Positions 19,801 through 32,057 of a DNA stretch of 64,000 bases are shown in pieces; the stretch's first letter is position 1, and the number at the start of each line of letters is the position of its first letter. The stretch comes from Chytriomyces cf. hyalinus JEL632 (Eukaryota; Chytridiomycota; Chytridiomycetes; Chytridiales; Chytriomycetaceae): the NCBI GenBank assembly GCA_025435555.1, contig JAIWWG010000067.1, positions 62,001 through 126,000 of the forward strand, in the 5' to 3' direction. A program made the position numbers and the translations under genes. The notes below the pieces were generated by a model that saw nothing but the letters and a program-made list of their open reading frames with translations, had not been told where the DNA came from and did no database searches.

Positions 19801-22800
19801 CCAAAGAAGTCACAAACGCCTCGCGCTCCATTTCCATTTTGAATAGACTGGCAACTCGGATTCCACCAGCCAATCCATCCAAACACAAGTTGACAACAGT
19901 CAGTTCTTGTTTTCTCGATTCAAGAAGATCCGTCATGCTTCCGTTTGTGGCAGCATTTGAAGTAGAATCGTCATCCAAATTCAAAACTTCACTTGACGAT
20001 GCGCTTTCAAAAAGCTGGCTAAACGTTGCAATTAGTGGCCAGCACGCAGTCGCAAACATGGGTCGCGCAAGATCAGCACTCGCAGCGCAGCGATATGCGC
20101 CTTTTGATTCGTCCGATGTGGAGTTACTTGCGGTGCCCGACCCATTCGCCGCAGTACGGGCAGCATTCATTAATTGCTGGCTCTTTTTCTGAATCTGTGC
20201 AGCTTCTCGGTGGTACAGGTCCATGCGGTCCTTGTCAGATAAGTCTGTTGCACCGCCGCCACCGCTCCATCCAGACACCATCTTTGCAAATTTGCCAGAC
20301 TGCTCGTCTTCCATGATGATTTCATTGTTTTGAATTTCGTTGAAGATTTCAGCAAGAAACGCATCTGGTAGGTCCGCGTTGTCGTTGATACCCCTGTCGA
20401 AAATGTGATGAGTATACAAGCCAGAGATAATTTTAGGTAAAGCCAACCGGTTGTTTTTCAGGAACGCGGGCAGATCCATACGATTCTTGATATGCTCACT
20501 ATGCAGGTCCGTGTTGAGCATTATCACGGAAAACGCAAGTGTATAAGCTGTGTCGGCTTTTGCAAACACGTCGGGATTGTTTTCGCAGTACCGATCGGCA
20601 AACTTTTCCATTAACCTATCAATCTGGGTTCAAAAAGAACAGGTTTAACAAGAGCTCACAATCATAACAGACGCGTAAAATCATCAACAACCTTTTGCGC
20701 CTCGCCAGGCAAACGAAAGGTCTGCAAGAACATTCGTAATGCCGACACAAACCCAAGCCCTTCGAAATCAAGCAAGTCCACAAATAAATGCATCACACGA
20801 ATGCAAAACGCGTCTCCTTCGCCCAAGTACGACCCAATCCCGCTTTTACTGAGCCCAGTTGTTGACTTCAGGAAGCAAGCTATGCTATACGCCGCATTTT
20901 CATCGATAGGCGGCGCCTTTGCAGCAATCTCAGTAATAGCTCCATTCTGCACTGGAATCTCATTTGATTCCTGCTGTTTTTTGAGGCCTTGCTTGGGATA
21001 GATTTGATTCGTAATGAATCCGTTCTTTTTGAAAAACGCGACTGCTTTGACTGGTTTCTCTTCAAACAGTTTCACGCCCTGCTTAAGCAACGACTTTCGC
21101 TGGGCAATCAGTGCTACGTGCTCCCTCTCGGCGGCCGCTGCTGCAGCCGCAGCAGAATCTTCCACCAAACCGCCCATATCACTTCGAATAGATACAGCTC
21201 GACTCAATCCGTTCGTTGACCCGTCAACTGCAGATGCTGATATTGACGCCGAGTGGCTATGAACGCCGCCTCCATTAACTCCTCCGTTGACATTATATGG
21301 TTCTTTTGTACTTGGTAGAGGCTTTGCGGCCAGTGATACGTTGTGCAGCCGGTTTTTGTTGACAAGGATAGGTTGATTGTTGGCCGAGGCAAGAGCATCT
21401 TGCAACAGACGTGCTGCAATAGGGCCGTCAGTCGTGTATGCGGTTGTTGCTGGACTGAAAATCGTACCTGCAGACGCAGGTTTTATCGCAGGCGAAGGAG
21501 AGTCAGGACTCGCGACAGAAGCGGGATTCGCTACTGCGGTGGAAGAAGGGGAGTCCAAGGAATCCGAAGCGTTTTTGTTTTTAGCCAACGTTGTCATCGC
21601 TAATGCATCCTTTTCCAAATTCACTGCACTTGGTTCCCTCTTTGCAGCAGCGAGCGGTCCATAACCCCAATCTACCAGGGACTCGACAATTGAAACCAAG
21701 CAAACTAGCCCTCTCAAGCGCAGCTTCGCCTCCTGCAATCGTCCCACTTCCGCGCGATTGTCAAACCCAGCAAGGCCCATTAAAGTCATGGGTATAGGTT
21801 GTGCAAGAATGCGCTCCTTCCCTTGGGCAACTCGGGTACATACTGTCAATATGCGTTCAAAGAGACTGATACTGTTCATGTCGCAATCGTAGTTCAAGTA
21901 CAAGTCGACTAGCGTTTGAGAATTTTCCATCACTTTTTGGGTACCTTGGAGGACAAGGGACTTTTGCTTGTATGTTGAATTGCCCATTTCCAAAATGTGC
22001 AGATATACTGTGTTTAAAAGCACCTGTTGGGCGCGTGTAAGGTTAAGAAATATTTTTACACGCCAAACAAAAATAAAACGAAACCTCCACTTCTGTTTTC
22101 ATGCTCGCCCGATAATACCGAATCAACATGAGAAATATGCTCAAGCTTAGTTCAAACAGTGCCGGGTTCGTTGTGACAGCGTTTCGTCCAATGCTCGCTG
22201 CCAAACTTGTCTTGACCAAACTAGCAAACATGTCCTCATTCTGAAGAACAGGACCCGCATTGTTCAACACGGACAGCAACATTTCCAGCGCCAGGCACCG
22301 TGTTTTAATTGTGGATGGATTCGCATCGTCGATTGCGGGTTGTGCAGCAGAAGCGGTGACACTCGCGACCGAAAATGTCGCTGCTGTTGTGTTTGTATCG
22401 GTTTGGGCTGAAAGGCGGCAAAGAAGCCGAAATACGAGGTATGCATCTGAAATCGGAGCTGTGCTTTTAGCAATGCACCGGTAAAAGAGTCGAAATATAT
22501 GCTTCACCCCGCCTCAACAGCGCGTCATAGTATTGAACGGTGGGGTTGTATGGATTAGGAAAGCTGGGTCTGCGATTTTCAAGGGAAATGATGGGCGGCA
22601 CATTGGAAGATGCAGTTTCCGACGCAGCAGGGTCAACTGCAGCGCTTGGATCTGCGGAGACCACAGGCTCGACTGGAATATGTTCAGAGTCGCTTTCTGT
22701 TGACAATTCATCTGCGGAATTGATTCCAGAGCCATTTAAGTCATCCAACATTCCTACAACACGCGGAATCAACTCTGACAGCTTCTCAGCGGTATCAATT

Positions 22801-23874
22801 TGCTTAATTTGATCTCCGTCCAGCGGTGCAAGGATTTCGATGGGGTCATCGAGACTCGGTTCAGGCAAAGAATTCACGACTGGATTGGCATCAGCAGTTG
22901 CGGTTGTTGTCTGAGAATTCGATCCGAGATTTGATTCCTTATTCTGCTCATCTTCCAGTTTGAAAACATGCGCATTTTTGGCCACGATTTCCGAATACCG
23001 CTCCATTCGCGAAAACACTGCGTGCACCATTTGCGTCAACGCCGCTTTTGCCGTGAGCGCGTTTGCCTGGTTCTTTGACAACAAAAAGACATTGAAACAC
23101 GTCTGAACAGCCTTTAGTAGCGACGCCGCGTGCACTTGGCATGTTGTTGCGGACGTGACTGCAGTCAGGAGAACCTTCAGGACTTGCAGTTGCACCGGCG
23201 ACTCGGCATCCGCGGCGTTGGCGGAGAGTGAGAAGCAGGTACAGATGGAGTGCATCATGTCGTCAATGAGGAAGCGGGACTGGTTGGTGTTGTTCAAGCT
23301 GCCGGTGTTTGATGGGATTGTTGGGGATGCAGAATCGATGGATGGGGCACGGAACGAGAACCATCCTGCCGCTGTTGCTGCAGATGAGCTGTTTGCTGTG
23401 GTTGTTGCGGTTGACGCAGTTTGAGTGGGTGAATTCGCGGGCTGGTGTGTTGTTGCGGTGTTGTCGATGCAAGCTCCCCGAAGGCACGCACGTGCGAACA
23501 ATTTCTGCAGACAATCTAATGCAGTCTCTCTAACACGAACAGGCATGGACAGAGCCAGTGCTGCTTTGAATAAGGGCCAGAGTGGATCGGCGCTGTTGAA
23601 TGCGAAGTGAGATGAAAGTCACGAAAGAGAGCAGTAACAATATAAAGAGAAGATGGGGGCAACCGAAGAAGAGGAACAAGGTAAGAAGGCAAATAGAAGA
23701 CGGAAGATCAAGAAACAGTGCTCACTCAACCACACCGTCGGAATACGTCGACAGACTGCCAGTCTTATCCATTGCGCTCTGCATCAGATCTGAAAACTCT
23801 TTCCCCGCATTTGCGCTTAACGCTGCTGCCGAGAGACGCTCCAGCGACTGGGCCACTGTCGCGAGTTCGCTCAT
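16804..23874 (-). CDS. SEC7: Sec7/BIG-type Arf guanine-nucleotide exchange factor
   Basis: Minus-strand exons 23874-23726, 23592-22508, 22458-22091, 22023-20692, 20623-19716, 19650-19117, 19050-18828 and 18771-16804 total 6,567 nt, or 2,188 aa, typical of the large trans-Golgi Arf1 GEFs. An N-terminal DCB region with Ser/Thr/Ala-rich inserts is followed by the HUS box (LYLNYDCD, near residue 577). The Sec7 domain has the catalytic-Glu loop FRLPGEAQK (near 970), then MEKFADRYCENNP, AYTLAFSVIMLNTDLHS and the C-terminal HDS regions (GCHPNQRVSSLAVDALRQLS; ARAGSIRSGWKPIF). An intron sits directly after PGEAQK. Expected role: activating Arf1 for vesicle formation at the late Golgi. The stop is 245 bp from tRNA-Thr. 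Confidence 0.94.
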
Positions 23875-24106
23875 AATCGCAAGGGGAATATACTTTTAAC
23901 TTTTTTGTTTTATGCACTCCCAAGTGCAAGTAATTTTCGTGTGTGGGGAAAGTCGTGGAACTTGGGCAAGTCACGACACGGGCATTTGTCACATTCAAAA
24001 CCACGCTACCAAATCGCAATTCGAGTACTTGTTTTATTGCTCTACTACAGGTTCTTGTGTATATAAGAAATGCCCTCCAAAAATAAACTATATAAACGTT
24101 ACGGGT

Positions 24107-26525
24107 CTCAATTGTTCAACAAGCGAGGCCGCAGATGCTGGCAACTTCTCCAACACAGATCGAGTCCCAAGAGCTGGTGCAGCAGTAAGAGTCAGCCGCG
24201 CAAATCTGGGCGGCACATGAGTTGCAGGTGCTAGTCAGCATCACTCCAGTCGAGCAAATGCTGTGCACGCAAGTAGCGGCAGCGGTAGTCGTGGCAGCCT
24301 TGGAAGTAGTGGTGACAGCCTTGGAAGTAGTGGTGGAAGCCTTGGCAGTGGTGGTGGTAGCAGCAGTTCCAGAGCACGTGGCAGGAATGTCAAAGCTGTT
24401 GACATACGATCCACCGTTGACAGCCTTGGATCCCAAACCACGCTTGGCGAATCCTTTCCAAATGGCGCAAGCGTACTTTCCACCGTACAAGGTCTTGTCT
24501 GCAGCGATAATCGCGTCACGAGCTTGGATAAAGTTGGGGCTGCACGGCTGGTTCTTCATTCCTTGAATCACAACACTGGTGAAGTCCGAGTTACCCTTTC
24601 CAGAAATGAATCCAGTGAGCAGCTGGGATGGTGCAACCCAGCCAGAGACATCCACCATGTTCCAGAGGACCTCGTACAGCATCGAGCACCAGATCTCACC
24701 GACATCGTGCACTTCACTGGTGGTCTTGAGCTCAGAGTACTTGTGGGGGTTTGTGGTCAAGCTGGTGGAGTATGGGTAGGTACGGATTCCCTTGTCACCT
24801 CCCAACACGTATCGTCCCATGTCAATGTCAGTGTTTCTTGTGGCGGTGGCTGGCAAGGTCAGAACAACAGCCCAGGTGTCGGACCATCCCTCTCCCATAC
24901 CTCCAGACAATGCGCTACCCAAACAGTTGGGGTTGCTGGCTCCTCCAGTGAGACGGTTGGACAAACCGTGTCCGTACTCGTGGTACACAACACTGTTGTC
25001 AAAGGCGCCATCACGCGTGGGGTTGGTAACATCAAATACGTACATGCGCATTCGTCCGTTATCACCATCAGCCGGCGTCAAGAAGTTGGCATTGTTTCTG
25101 CTCTGCGGGTCCGTGTTGTACATGTCCTGGCATGTGGCGAGGACACCATCACCTTCAACTCCTCCCTTGCCCAAGTTGTCAAACTGGAAGTTACCCGCGT
25201 TCTCGGTGAAACCGTAGTTGTAGAAAAAGTCGTGGGCAGTGTTTGTGGCCACAAACATGTTGGTGACGGCAGCGTTGATGTTGGTGGGGTTCATGGCATC
25301 CAGACCGTCGTTCAGTGCGTAGTTGAAGGTCAAAGAGCTGCTGGAGGGTCTCGAAAGGGCGAGAACATCATCGTTCGTCTGCGAGTCCGGGCCGTCTGGG
25401 TTGGATGCAGCTGCAACATTGTTTCCGTACAAATCTTTGCGCTCAACGCCCTTGATAACGTGCCAGCCGTTGGGGGAAGCGTTAAGGTTCCATGGGTTCT
25501 TGAGGACGGTGAGCTGCGAGTTGACTGGTGCTTGCGAGTTTTGGCCGACGGCAGAGTAGGTAGCATCAGAGAAGTGGGATGACCAGTCACTGACACCGAC
25601 AATTTCACCAGTAGCAATAGAAACGAAAGCGTTTTGCCTGTGTGGGGGGTTCGTTGTTTGATATCAGGTACTGCTGTCAAGGGATCGCGAAAGAAAAGTG
25701 GTTACCAAGTGTGGCCCAAGTCAATGCTCAAGTCCCAGCAAGCAATAAGCTCCTCGCCTTTGCGGTAGAACTTCTTGGAAGCCTTAATGTTCTGGGCAGC
25801 GAATGGAGCACCCGAAACAACAAACTTGTCGCCAGTTTGCTTGACGGTAAGTCTGTCTGGCGTAGCAAGACCCTTAGCCTGTGCAAACTTGAGAACGGCA
25901 ACATCGGCAGTGATTTCAGCAGACTTGGTCAATGAAGACGCAGCTTGGCCGGTTGTGAAACTGGAGTAGACAGAGTATGGCTTGCCTTCGGGGGTCAAGT
26001 TGATGTTGGCAACGGCATTGGCAACCTCAACACCGTTGACGACCTGGACAAAGTTCAAGTGGTGGGTACCTCCGTTGGTGGAAGTGTGGCTGTTGTATTT
26101 TGTTGCGGCGCGTTTAGTCAACTATGACTGCATGACAAAAAGTGAAGGGCAAACTCACGCAGAGGAAACCTTGATCTGATCCTTGCTGATTTTCAAGCTG
26201 GCAGCCAGAGCATCAATGGCGGCAGTGGAGAGGGAGTCAATGTTGGCGACACCGTCACGAGTGGCAAGGGTTGGGAAGTTCAGGCTCAAGTCGATGGAAG
26301 CTGCCTCTGGCTGGTGGTAGGCCGGGACGGTGGTTGCTTCTCTGGCAAAGAGAGGAACGGCGTTGACTTGCAGGGAGCTGCAGACGGCGAGGAGCCCAAG
26401 GAAGAAGGTTGGCGCATGCATAGAGGGAGAGAAGCTGGGATAGAAGTTGTGCTGGACATGGGTAAGGGGACGGTGGGTATTTATACGATTTGACAGCAGG
26501 CAAGTTGGGTGGCAGTTGGGTGATG
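24107..26525 (-). repeat. inverted repeat arm carrying fungalysin copy 1
   Basis: About 2.4 kb nearly identical, in inverse orientation, to 46910-49353. Identity starts about 100 bp upstream of the start codon (including the TATA box), covers both introns, and stops about 10 bp after the stop codon (shared GTTGAACAATTGAG). Boundaries estimated by eye. Confidence 0.85.
24116..26421 (-). CDS. fungalysin, M36 secreted metallopeptidase (copy 1)
   Basis: Exons 26421-26159, 26089-25706 and 25637-24116 give 722 aa. A signal peptide (residues 1 to ~21) precedes an FTP-type propeptide and the M36 catalytic domain. The zinc site is HEYGH with a third ligand Glu 30 residues after the first His (GMGEGWSD), matching the spacing known for fungalysin. 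The C-terminus adds a Thr-rich linker (TTTSKAVTTTSKAATTT) and an ~50-residue Cys-rich module (CxxSIC, TCxSC, YCC, SICGLAC) not part of standard fungalysins. Secreted endoprotease, probably for degrading host or detrital protein. It differs from copy 2 in a short patch (NPDGPDSQTNDDV) and in linker length. A mirrored TATAAAT box lies at 26479-26485. Confidence 0.93.
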
Positions 26526-27222
26526 AGCATCACGTGCGGATCATGGAATGGAATACTTAAGCCACATGTAATTTAGTTAGTTTGTGTATTTATCCTGTTC
26601 TTCTCCTGATATCTCTTTCATTCGATCACATCTCCCTCTGTCCCTCTCCCTCTCCCAGCATGCACGCATTGGCACCATCCCTGTATCGTAGACAGCGCAG
26701 TGGAGACACTGACACTCGCAGAGAGTGGCTGTTTAGCATTTAGCATCACATGACTGCCAAGAATGCCAAGAAACAGGGCCTGTTTTCAGTGGCATAATTT
26801 CATGTTTTAACACAGCGTGACTGCATGTCCATACGTTGTGAGCGTCGCAGCACTGCCAGATCTCGATCCAACACAGCAAGTCCCTTGTTCAGGCCAGTCC
26901 TTCCCAGCCACTGAACTGACCCGACATCATCCCGTCTAACCCTCCCTGCTGCAAGTACCCACCCTTCTTCCGCAGCTAGCAAAGCTGGGCTCATACCACA
27001 GACCGCGTATGTGTGTGTGGGTGAGACGGCCTGTCTGAAGCGGGACCCCAAAATGATACATCTGAATATCTGATTGCAACGGACCCATCTTTGTGGGACA
27101 GACTACCCATCTTGTACGACTTGAATTTACCCGATGGCCTAATTAGAATCCAGATCTTTGTTAATCTTTGCACAAGTGCCTATGAGCATCTTTTAAACAA
27201 CAATAGAACCTTGTTGGTCGCA
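26526..27222. other. intergenic upstream of fungalysin copy 1
   Basis: A CACGTG E-box at about 26532 and a TCACATGAC motif near 26746; otherwise no gene recognised. Probably promoter plus spacer. Confidence 0.4.
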
Positions 27223-28901
27223 CTAGATGGAGTACTGGCTGCCCTTAGCGTTCGCTGAAACTGAATCACAATCGGCTGTTGCGTCTGCTGCCAAGGTTTG
27301 GAGAATGTTCAGCGTGTTGGTAAATGAAAAACTGAGTGACCTCTGAAGACAAGAGGGTAAATATACCCGGTTCAAAATATTTATAAAAAGTGCAAAGAAT
27401 TGAATGAACTGGCAGGCCAGCTTCAAGGCGTGGACCTTAACCGCCGCTGTTCGCAGCGTCAGGGCGGAGACCGAAGCCACGCTGTACTTTGAAAGTCGTG
27501 CGTGAACTTGGCACGGGCATAAAGCGCCGGAAACGCCGAGGGCACTGTGCAGGTTCATCGAGAATGGATTCTCATGCTTCTTTTGTGCTTACTTGTCACT
27601 GGTTGCTTTCGTCCACCTGCCCCAGACTCTGTCGCCACAACTCACATAATGCGCGAAATACATTGGAATCCATTCGACCGGGCGATCGGCATCAGTTGTG
27701 GATCCAATGTTGCGGTTTTTGTTCGTCCAGCCAAGCGTGCGACAAGGAGAACACCATGAGCAATCCACATTTGCCTTCGCCGGCGAAAGACCAGCGCGCA
27801 TAATTGCGCTGCAGATGAAAGAGGCTCTGCGCGAAGCGAAATCAAGAAGGACTATCTCGCGGAATTTCACCACCAAAATGCAGTCATAAAGGGAAGAGTC
27901 CATTCGAATTATCTCTCGAGACTCCGGCAATGAATAGGATGATTTGGCGTTTGCAATTGATTCGGCAAACATTTCCACGGACGGGCTCTGCCATCGTGGC
28001 TGCTTATCAATAATGGGCGTGTCCCCAAAATGTCATTCTTCAAATTAAACGGGATGTACACGAATTCCGTTTCTCCAATTTGTCAAATCGCAATCGCATC
28101 TTTGAGTTGTTTGCTCCATCCATGTGGAAAAATTTCCGGCGTCTCTGCAATTTCCAACGCATCCTGAAGCGAAACACAACCAGCACTCATAAAAATGCGG
28201 AACCATGGAATGATACCCCCAATTGACCAGAATGACGGGAAGGAGGGCAATGATGTTAAAACAAGTCTCGTACCCAAAACCGACTTCAACCCATTCAATG
28301 CAAACTGTTGTCGTTGAAAACGTGGTACCTCTGACGGCCGCTCTCAATGCGTCAACTGCAAAACGTTATATACTACAACATTAACGTTTCTGACAAGAAG
28401 GAAATGTGGCGAGTCAGTCTGAAGCTAACTATGTTGGCATTCAGCAGAAATACGAATATTGCACTGAACCCATCAAAAGGGTTTGATAGTTCAAAACGGG
28501 CGCATAGAGATAAGTGATTTTGAGAAGCCCAAACGAGCCTTCCAGTTTCGAAGACGCTTCCTTACTCGATCAATAAACCTCGCCACCTCTGGGTCCATTC
28601 TCAAATTGAAGAAGTACGGGCTACTCGATGCACTGTACACAGAGTCGGTTTCGATGAATACTTGTGGAACAGGTTGATCGAAACCCAAAGCATGAACTAC
28701 GACTGCGACGAATCTTTCCACACAAGCTATCTGGATACACAGTCGCAATATCGCGCGAGGCATTAAAGGGTATATCGAACGGCAACTCTTTTTTATTTTC
28801 ACACCAACACCGCAAATCCAAAAAATGAAGAAAATAAGTAAAGTCGATCCAGTGTTAGCCGCGAGCAGCTGTGACGTGCTCTCGTTTCCAGCGGGAGCCA
28901 A
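27223..28901 (-). pseudogene. unresolved, probably decayed minus-strand gene
   Basis: Several minus-strand open segments (28901-28491, 28347-28045, 27978-27589 and 27558-27223) have coding-like composition. Examples are FDQPVPQVFIETDSV and MDPEVARFIDRVRKR in the first. I could not join them with consistent splice phases, and I recognise no domain. The 28730-28820 part recurs on the plus strand at about 51570-51655. Most likely a member of an unknown gene family, either multi-exon with unusual introns or broken. Confidence 0.35.
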
Positions 28902-29440
28902 CGAGGAGGCCCTGAATCATGCCCCACCAAATCGAGATTACTAGTTTTGAATCGTGGTGAAAATAAAGTCACTCAGCTGTATCCCATCTCAATTTGCGCC
29001 CATGGATCGAAAACGAGACCTGCGATCCATCACGCATATTCCCCCAGTTGTCTCAAAATCCCTCAGTACCCATAAATGCCCCATAAAAATGCCCCCCAGT
29101 TATCTCTAATCCCTCGGTGCCCGTATGTGCCCTCAGTTCTCATAAAACCGCCATTCCTGTCAATCCCCCGGTTGCAATCCATCCGTCAATGCCTGCGGAA
29201 CTTACAGTCAAGAATCCTGGTATTAACAGGTGCAAAAAGAAGTGAGCTGAAAGAACGTTAAAGTTTGAAAATAAACCTCACCGTGTTCAGCTTCGTTTGG
29301 CCCGGAGCAATCCAGCCGAGAACCCTCTTTCGGTAAGCAGATTCGAAAGAGTCTCCGTAAGTCCACAGAAATTCGATTCAAGTTGCGCGATTTGTTTCCT
29401 GTCAGTCCGTGCTGATAAATATCCATTCCATCAGCAATCT
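28902..29440 (-). pseudogene. fragment of the same unknown family, with an intron-like insertion
   Basis: At 29420-29280 the minus strand encodes a convincing block (TDRKQIAQLESNFCGL, then TETLSNLLTERGFSAGLL). The same block recurs at 51300-51545. After it, about 400 bp of non-coding DNA with short repeats of CCCTCGGTGCC/ATGCCCC type (29070-29180) interrupts the sequence that is contiguous at 51 kb. The function of the family is unknown to me. Confidence 0.4.
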
Positions 29441-29589
29441 GTTGATCACAAATAAAGTGAAGTTAGCGTTGAGTCTGATGAGAAGCGAGGGAACTCACCA
29501 TGTCGATTTGACAATCCCGCTAAAACTTGATCATTTGAAGGGGAAAAATATTCCAAAGCAAAAAATTATTTACTGTTTAACTTTTGTAT

Positions 29590-29745
29590 ATCAGAGTGGT
29601 GCCCCTCACGTAGTACACGTTCATGGTGCGGCGGTAAGTGTCAGTCGCGCAGATGTGGACATCGCATGAGCTGCATGAGCTGGTCAGTTTCAGTCCAGAG
29701 GTGCGCGCAAGTAGCGGCAGCGGTAGTCGTGGCTGGCTTCGGTGG
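29590..29745 (-). pseudogene. remnant of a third fungalysin C-terminal tail
   Basis: On the minus strand this encodes SGLKLTSSCSSCDVHICATD, clearly related to the Cys-rich tail of both fungalysins (TGIKLTSTCSSCAAKICATD). Part of the preceding Thr/Ala linker is also present (GTAGCGGCAGCGGTAGTCGT in common). No catalytic domain is present, so it is a broken-off fragment. Confidence 0.7.
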
Positions 29746-29866
29746 ATGATGATTATTCCCAATACCAATGTGGCGGAATGAAAATCAGCGGTCTGATCAT
29801 TCGCTCGGACAGCGTGTCAGCCACAAAATTCGCCGTTTTTGGTCTTCAGACACGGCAAAAAAAACG

Positions 29867-30712
29867 ATGGACATTGGCGATTACAAGCAAGCGACCGAGT
29901 TCTTTATCGGAGCACCTTTGACCAACATCAGCGTCCCAAAGTATGCTCTCTTGTTTGGCTGGATCGGAGGCAGCTTCAAGAATGTGGAAAAGTACGCGCA
30001 GTTCTACCGCAAAAGCGACTTCACTGCTTACATCCTCTTGTCGCCGTTCTCAGACATGACATCAGCCGCGAACGGGACGAGGGCCTTACTTATTTTGATG
30101 AGTTGATCGAGGAAATGTCAAGCCTCAAATTGGCGGCTCAAAAATCCAAACCAGCCACAACACCCAAGCAGCACTGCATCTCTTCTCCAACGGCGGCAGC
30201 ATCAAACTGCGACACTTCTTGCACTGTCTCGATGCACGCAACGTGAAACTCAACACCACGGCAGGGATCCTCAACTCGTGTCCAGGCCGTGCAAGTTTAG
30301 AGGGTGGATCCCATTTTGTGACGCTGGGCATCAAGAATTCAGTAGCACGCATTATTGCCAGGAATGGAGTGTACGCTGCGTATCGAATGTGTATGGCGGT
30401 AAATGCTGGATTTGCGGCGGCTGGGTTGCCATTTAAAGATGTGAGTAAGCATCCAATTGAGATTGCGGCTCCTTGTGCTGTTTCGGAAAAGAATCCGGAT
30501 GGGAATGTTACGGGGCCAAGTTTGTTTTTATACAGCGACGAACAAAGGTTGAGTCAGGTGTATGAGATTCAGGAGGGGTCGAGGCGTGTAAAGCTGAAGG
30601 GATTGTTGAGGAGGAGAAGATGTTTGTTGGGAGCGAGCATGTGAAGCACGCTGTTGTGCGCAAGGAAGAGTACTGGAGTTTGGTGGCGGCTTTCCTGGAA
30701 CGGTGGTGCTGA
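29867..30712 (+). pseudogene. TMEM53/DUF829-like gene, copy 1, broken
   Basis: Similar throughout to the intact genes at 30964 and 32058 (FFIGAPLTNI; LFSNGGSIKLRHFL; LNSCPG; DVSKHPIE; EHVKHAVV). At least three frame changes interrupt it: near 30085, between about 30150 and 30175, and near 30572. The intron present in the other two copies is missing at exactly the exon junction (TTCTCAG joined to ACATG), which suggests an RNA-mediated copy or conversion by cDNA. No complete protein can be made. Confidence 0.75.
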
Positions 30713-30912
30713 TAGTGGACACTTCTTTGATATAATACATGTCTTTAATTCTGCTTGCGAACATAAATATCCGCAACTGTTGGGCTTACTGATGGATGGG
30801 CCTCCGTGATATCAGGAGCAAGCCGTGATTTGAAATATGCTGGTAATAGCTAGTGCTCCAATATTTGTGCGGACGACTTTGGTTTTTCTGAAGCGGAGTT
30901 GGCGCTTTTGGG

Positions 30913-30919
30913 TATAAAA
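30913..30919 (+). promoter_or_regulatory. TATA box of TMEM53-like copy 2
   Basis: TATAAAA, 45 bp upstream of the start codon at 30964, in a position suited to a core promoter. Confidence 0.55.
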
Positions 30920-30963
30920 AGGGGTTGACGACTGCTTGACATGATCACAAACCATACAAATCA

Positions 30964-31894
30964 ATGGAGCAATTTGGCGATTACAAGCAAGTGGACGAGT
31001 TCTTTATCGGAGCTCCTCTGGTCAACATTGGTGTTGCAAAGTATGCTCTTTTGTTTGCCTGGATCGGAGGCAGCTTCAAGAACGTGGAAAAGTACGCCCA
31101 GTACTACCGCAACAACGGCTTCACTGTTTACATCACTCTGTCGGACCATAAAAGTACAACCACCCCCGCCTCGATAGCTTTCATAACTCCAAATGTACTG
31201 ACACTGCTCCACAGACATTGCATTGGCTGGAGAAGGGAAGGAGAGCCTTGCATTCTTTGACAACCTTATCCAAGAACTCTCAAGCCACGACTTGGTGTCA
31301 CCCAAAACCCAACCAGCCTCAACAACACCACCAGCACAGCACAGCCCAAAAGTCGTCCTGCATCTGTTTTCAAACGGCGGCTGCATCAAACTGCGCCATT
31401 TCTTGCACTGCCTTGACGCCCAAGATATGAAACTCGAAAGCAAAGCCGTGATTCTGGATTCATGTCCAGGCCATGCCAGCATGGCGAGCGGGTCCCATTT
31501 CATGACAGTGGGCATCAAGAACTCTGTAGCACGCGTTGTTGCCAGAAATGGAGTGTACGCATCATTGCAGGTTGCGAATGTGATCAACAACGGGTGTGCA
31601 ATGGTTGGTTTGCCGTGGAGAGACATGAGCAAGCATCCGATTGAGGTTTCGGCTCTCTACGCTGTTTCTGAGAAAAATCCGGATGGGAATGCGACGGGTC
31701 CAAGGCTGTTTTTGTACAGCGACGAGGACAAACTGTGCCAGGCTGAAGAAGTGCAGGAATGGATCGCAGTGTGTAAAGCTGAGGGGATTGTAGTGGAAGA
31801 GAAGATGTTTGTTGGGAGCGAGCATGTGAAGCACGCTGTTGTTCACAAGGAAGAGTACTGGGCATTGGTGACTGCGTTCCTGGAACGAAAGTAA
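30964..31894 (+). CDS. TMEM53/DUF829-family alpha/beta-hydrolase-like protein, copy 2
   Basis: Exons 30964-31153 and 31215-31894 give 289 aa. The fold marks are LFAWIGGSFKNVEKYAQYY near the N-terminus, the nucleophile-elbow-like FSNGG (Ser), LDSCPGHAS, an acidic residue in LFLYSDEDKL and a His in GSEHVKHAVVHKEEYW, which could form a Ser-Asp-His set. In animals TMEM53 is a nuclear-envelope protein; the enzymatic activity of DUF829 proteins is not established. It is the middle of three tandem copies in the same orientation. Confidence 0.8.
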
Positions 31895-32057
31895 ATCGGT
31901 TGCCTGCTTGATCAGTGATGGTAAACACGCCCAATTCAAAATTGATGCATTATAAATCAAAGAATTATAAATCAATCAATTTAAATAAATAAATTGTATA
32001 CGGATAAATTGTATGCGGATAAACAGTCTGCGTCGCTTCTCAACCACACTTGCTGCA

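Noticed and set aside
24263-25582. 439-codon open frame on the plus strand
   Set aside because: It is the antisense of fungalysin exon 3. The other strand has signal peptide, HEYGH site and introns; the same shadow appears opposite copy 2.
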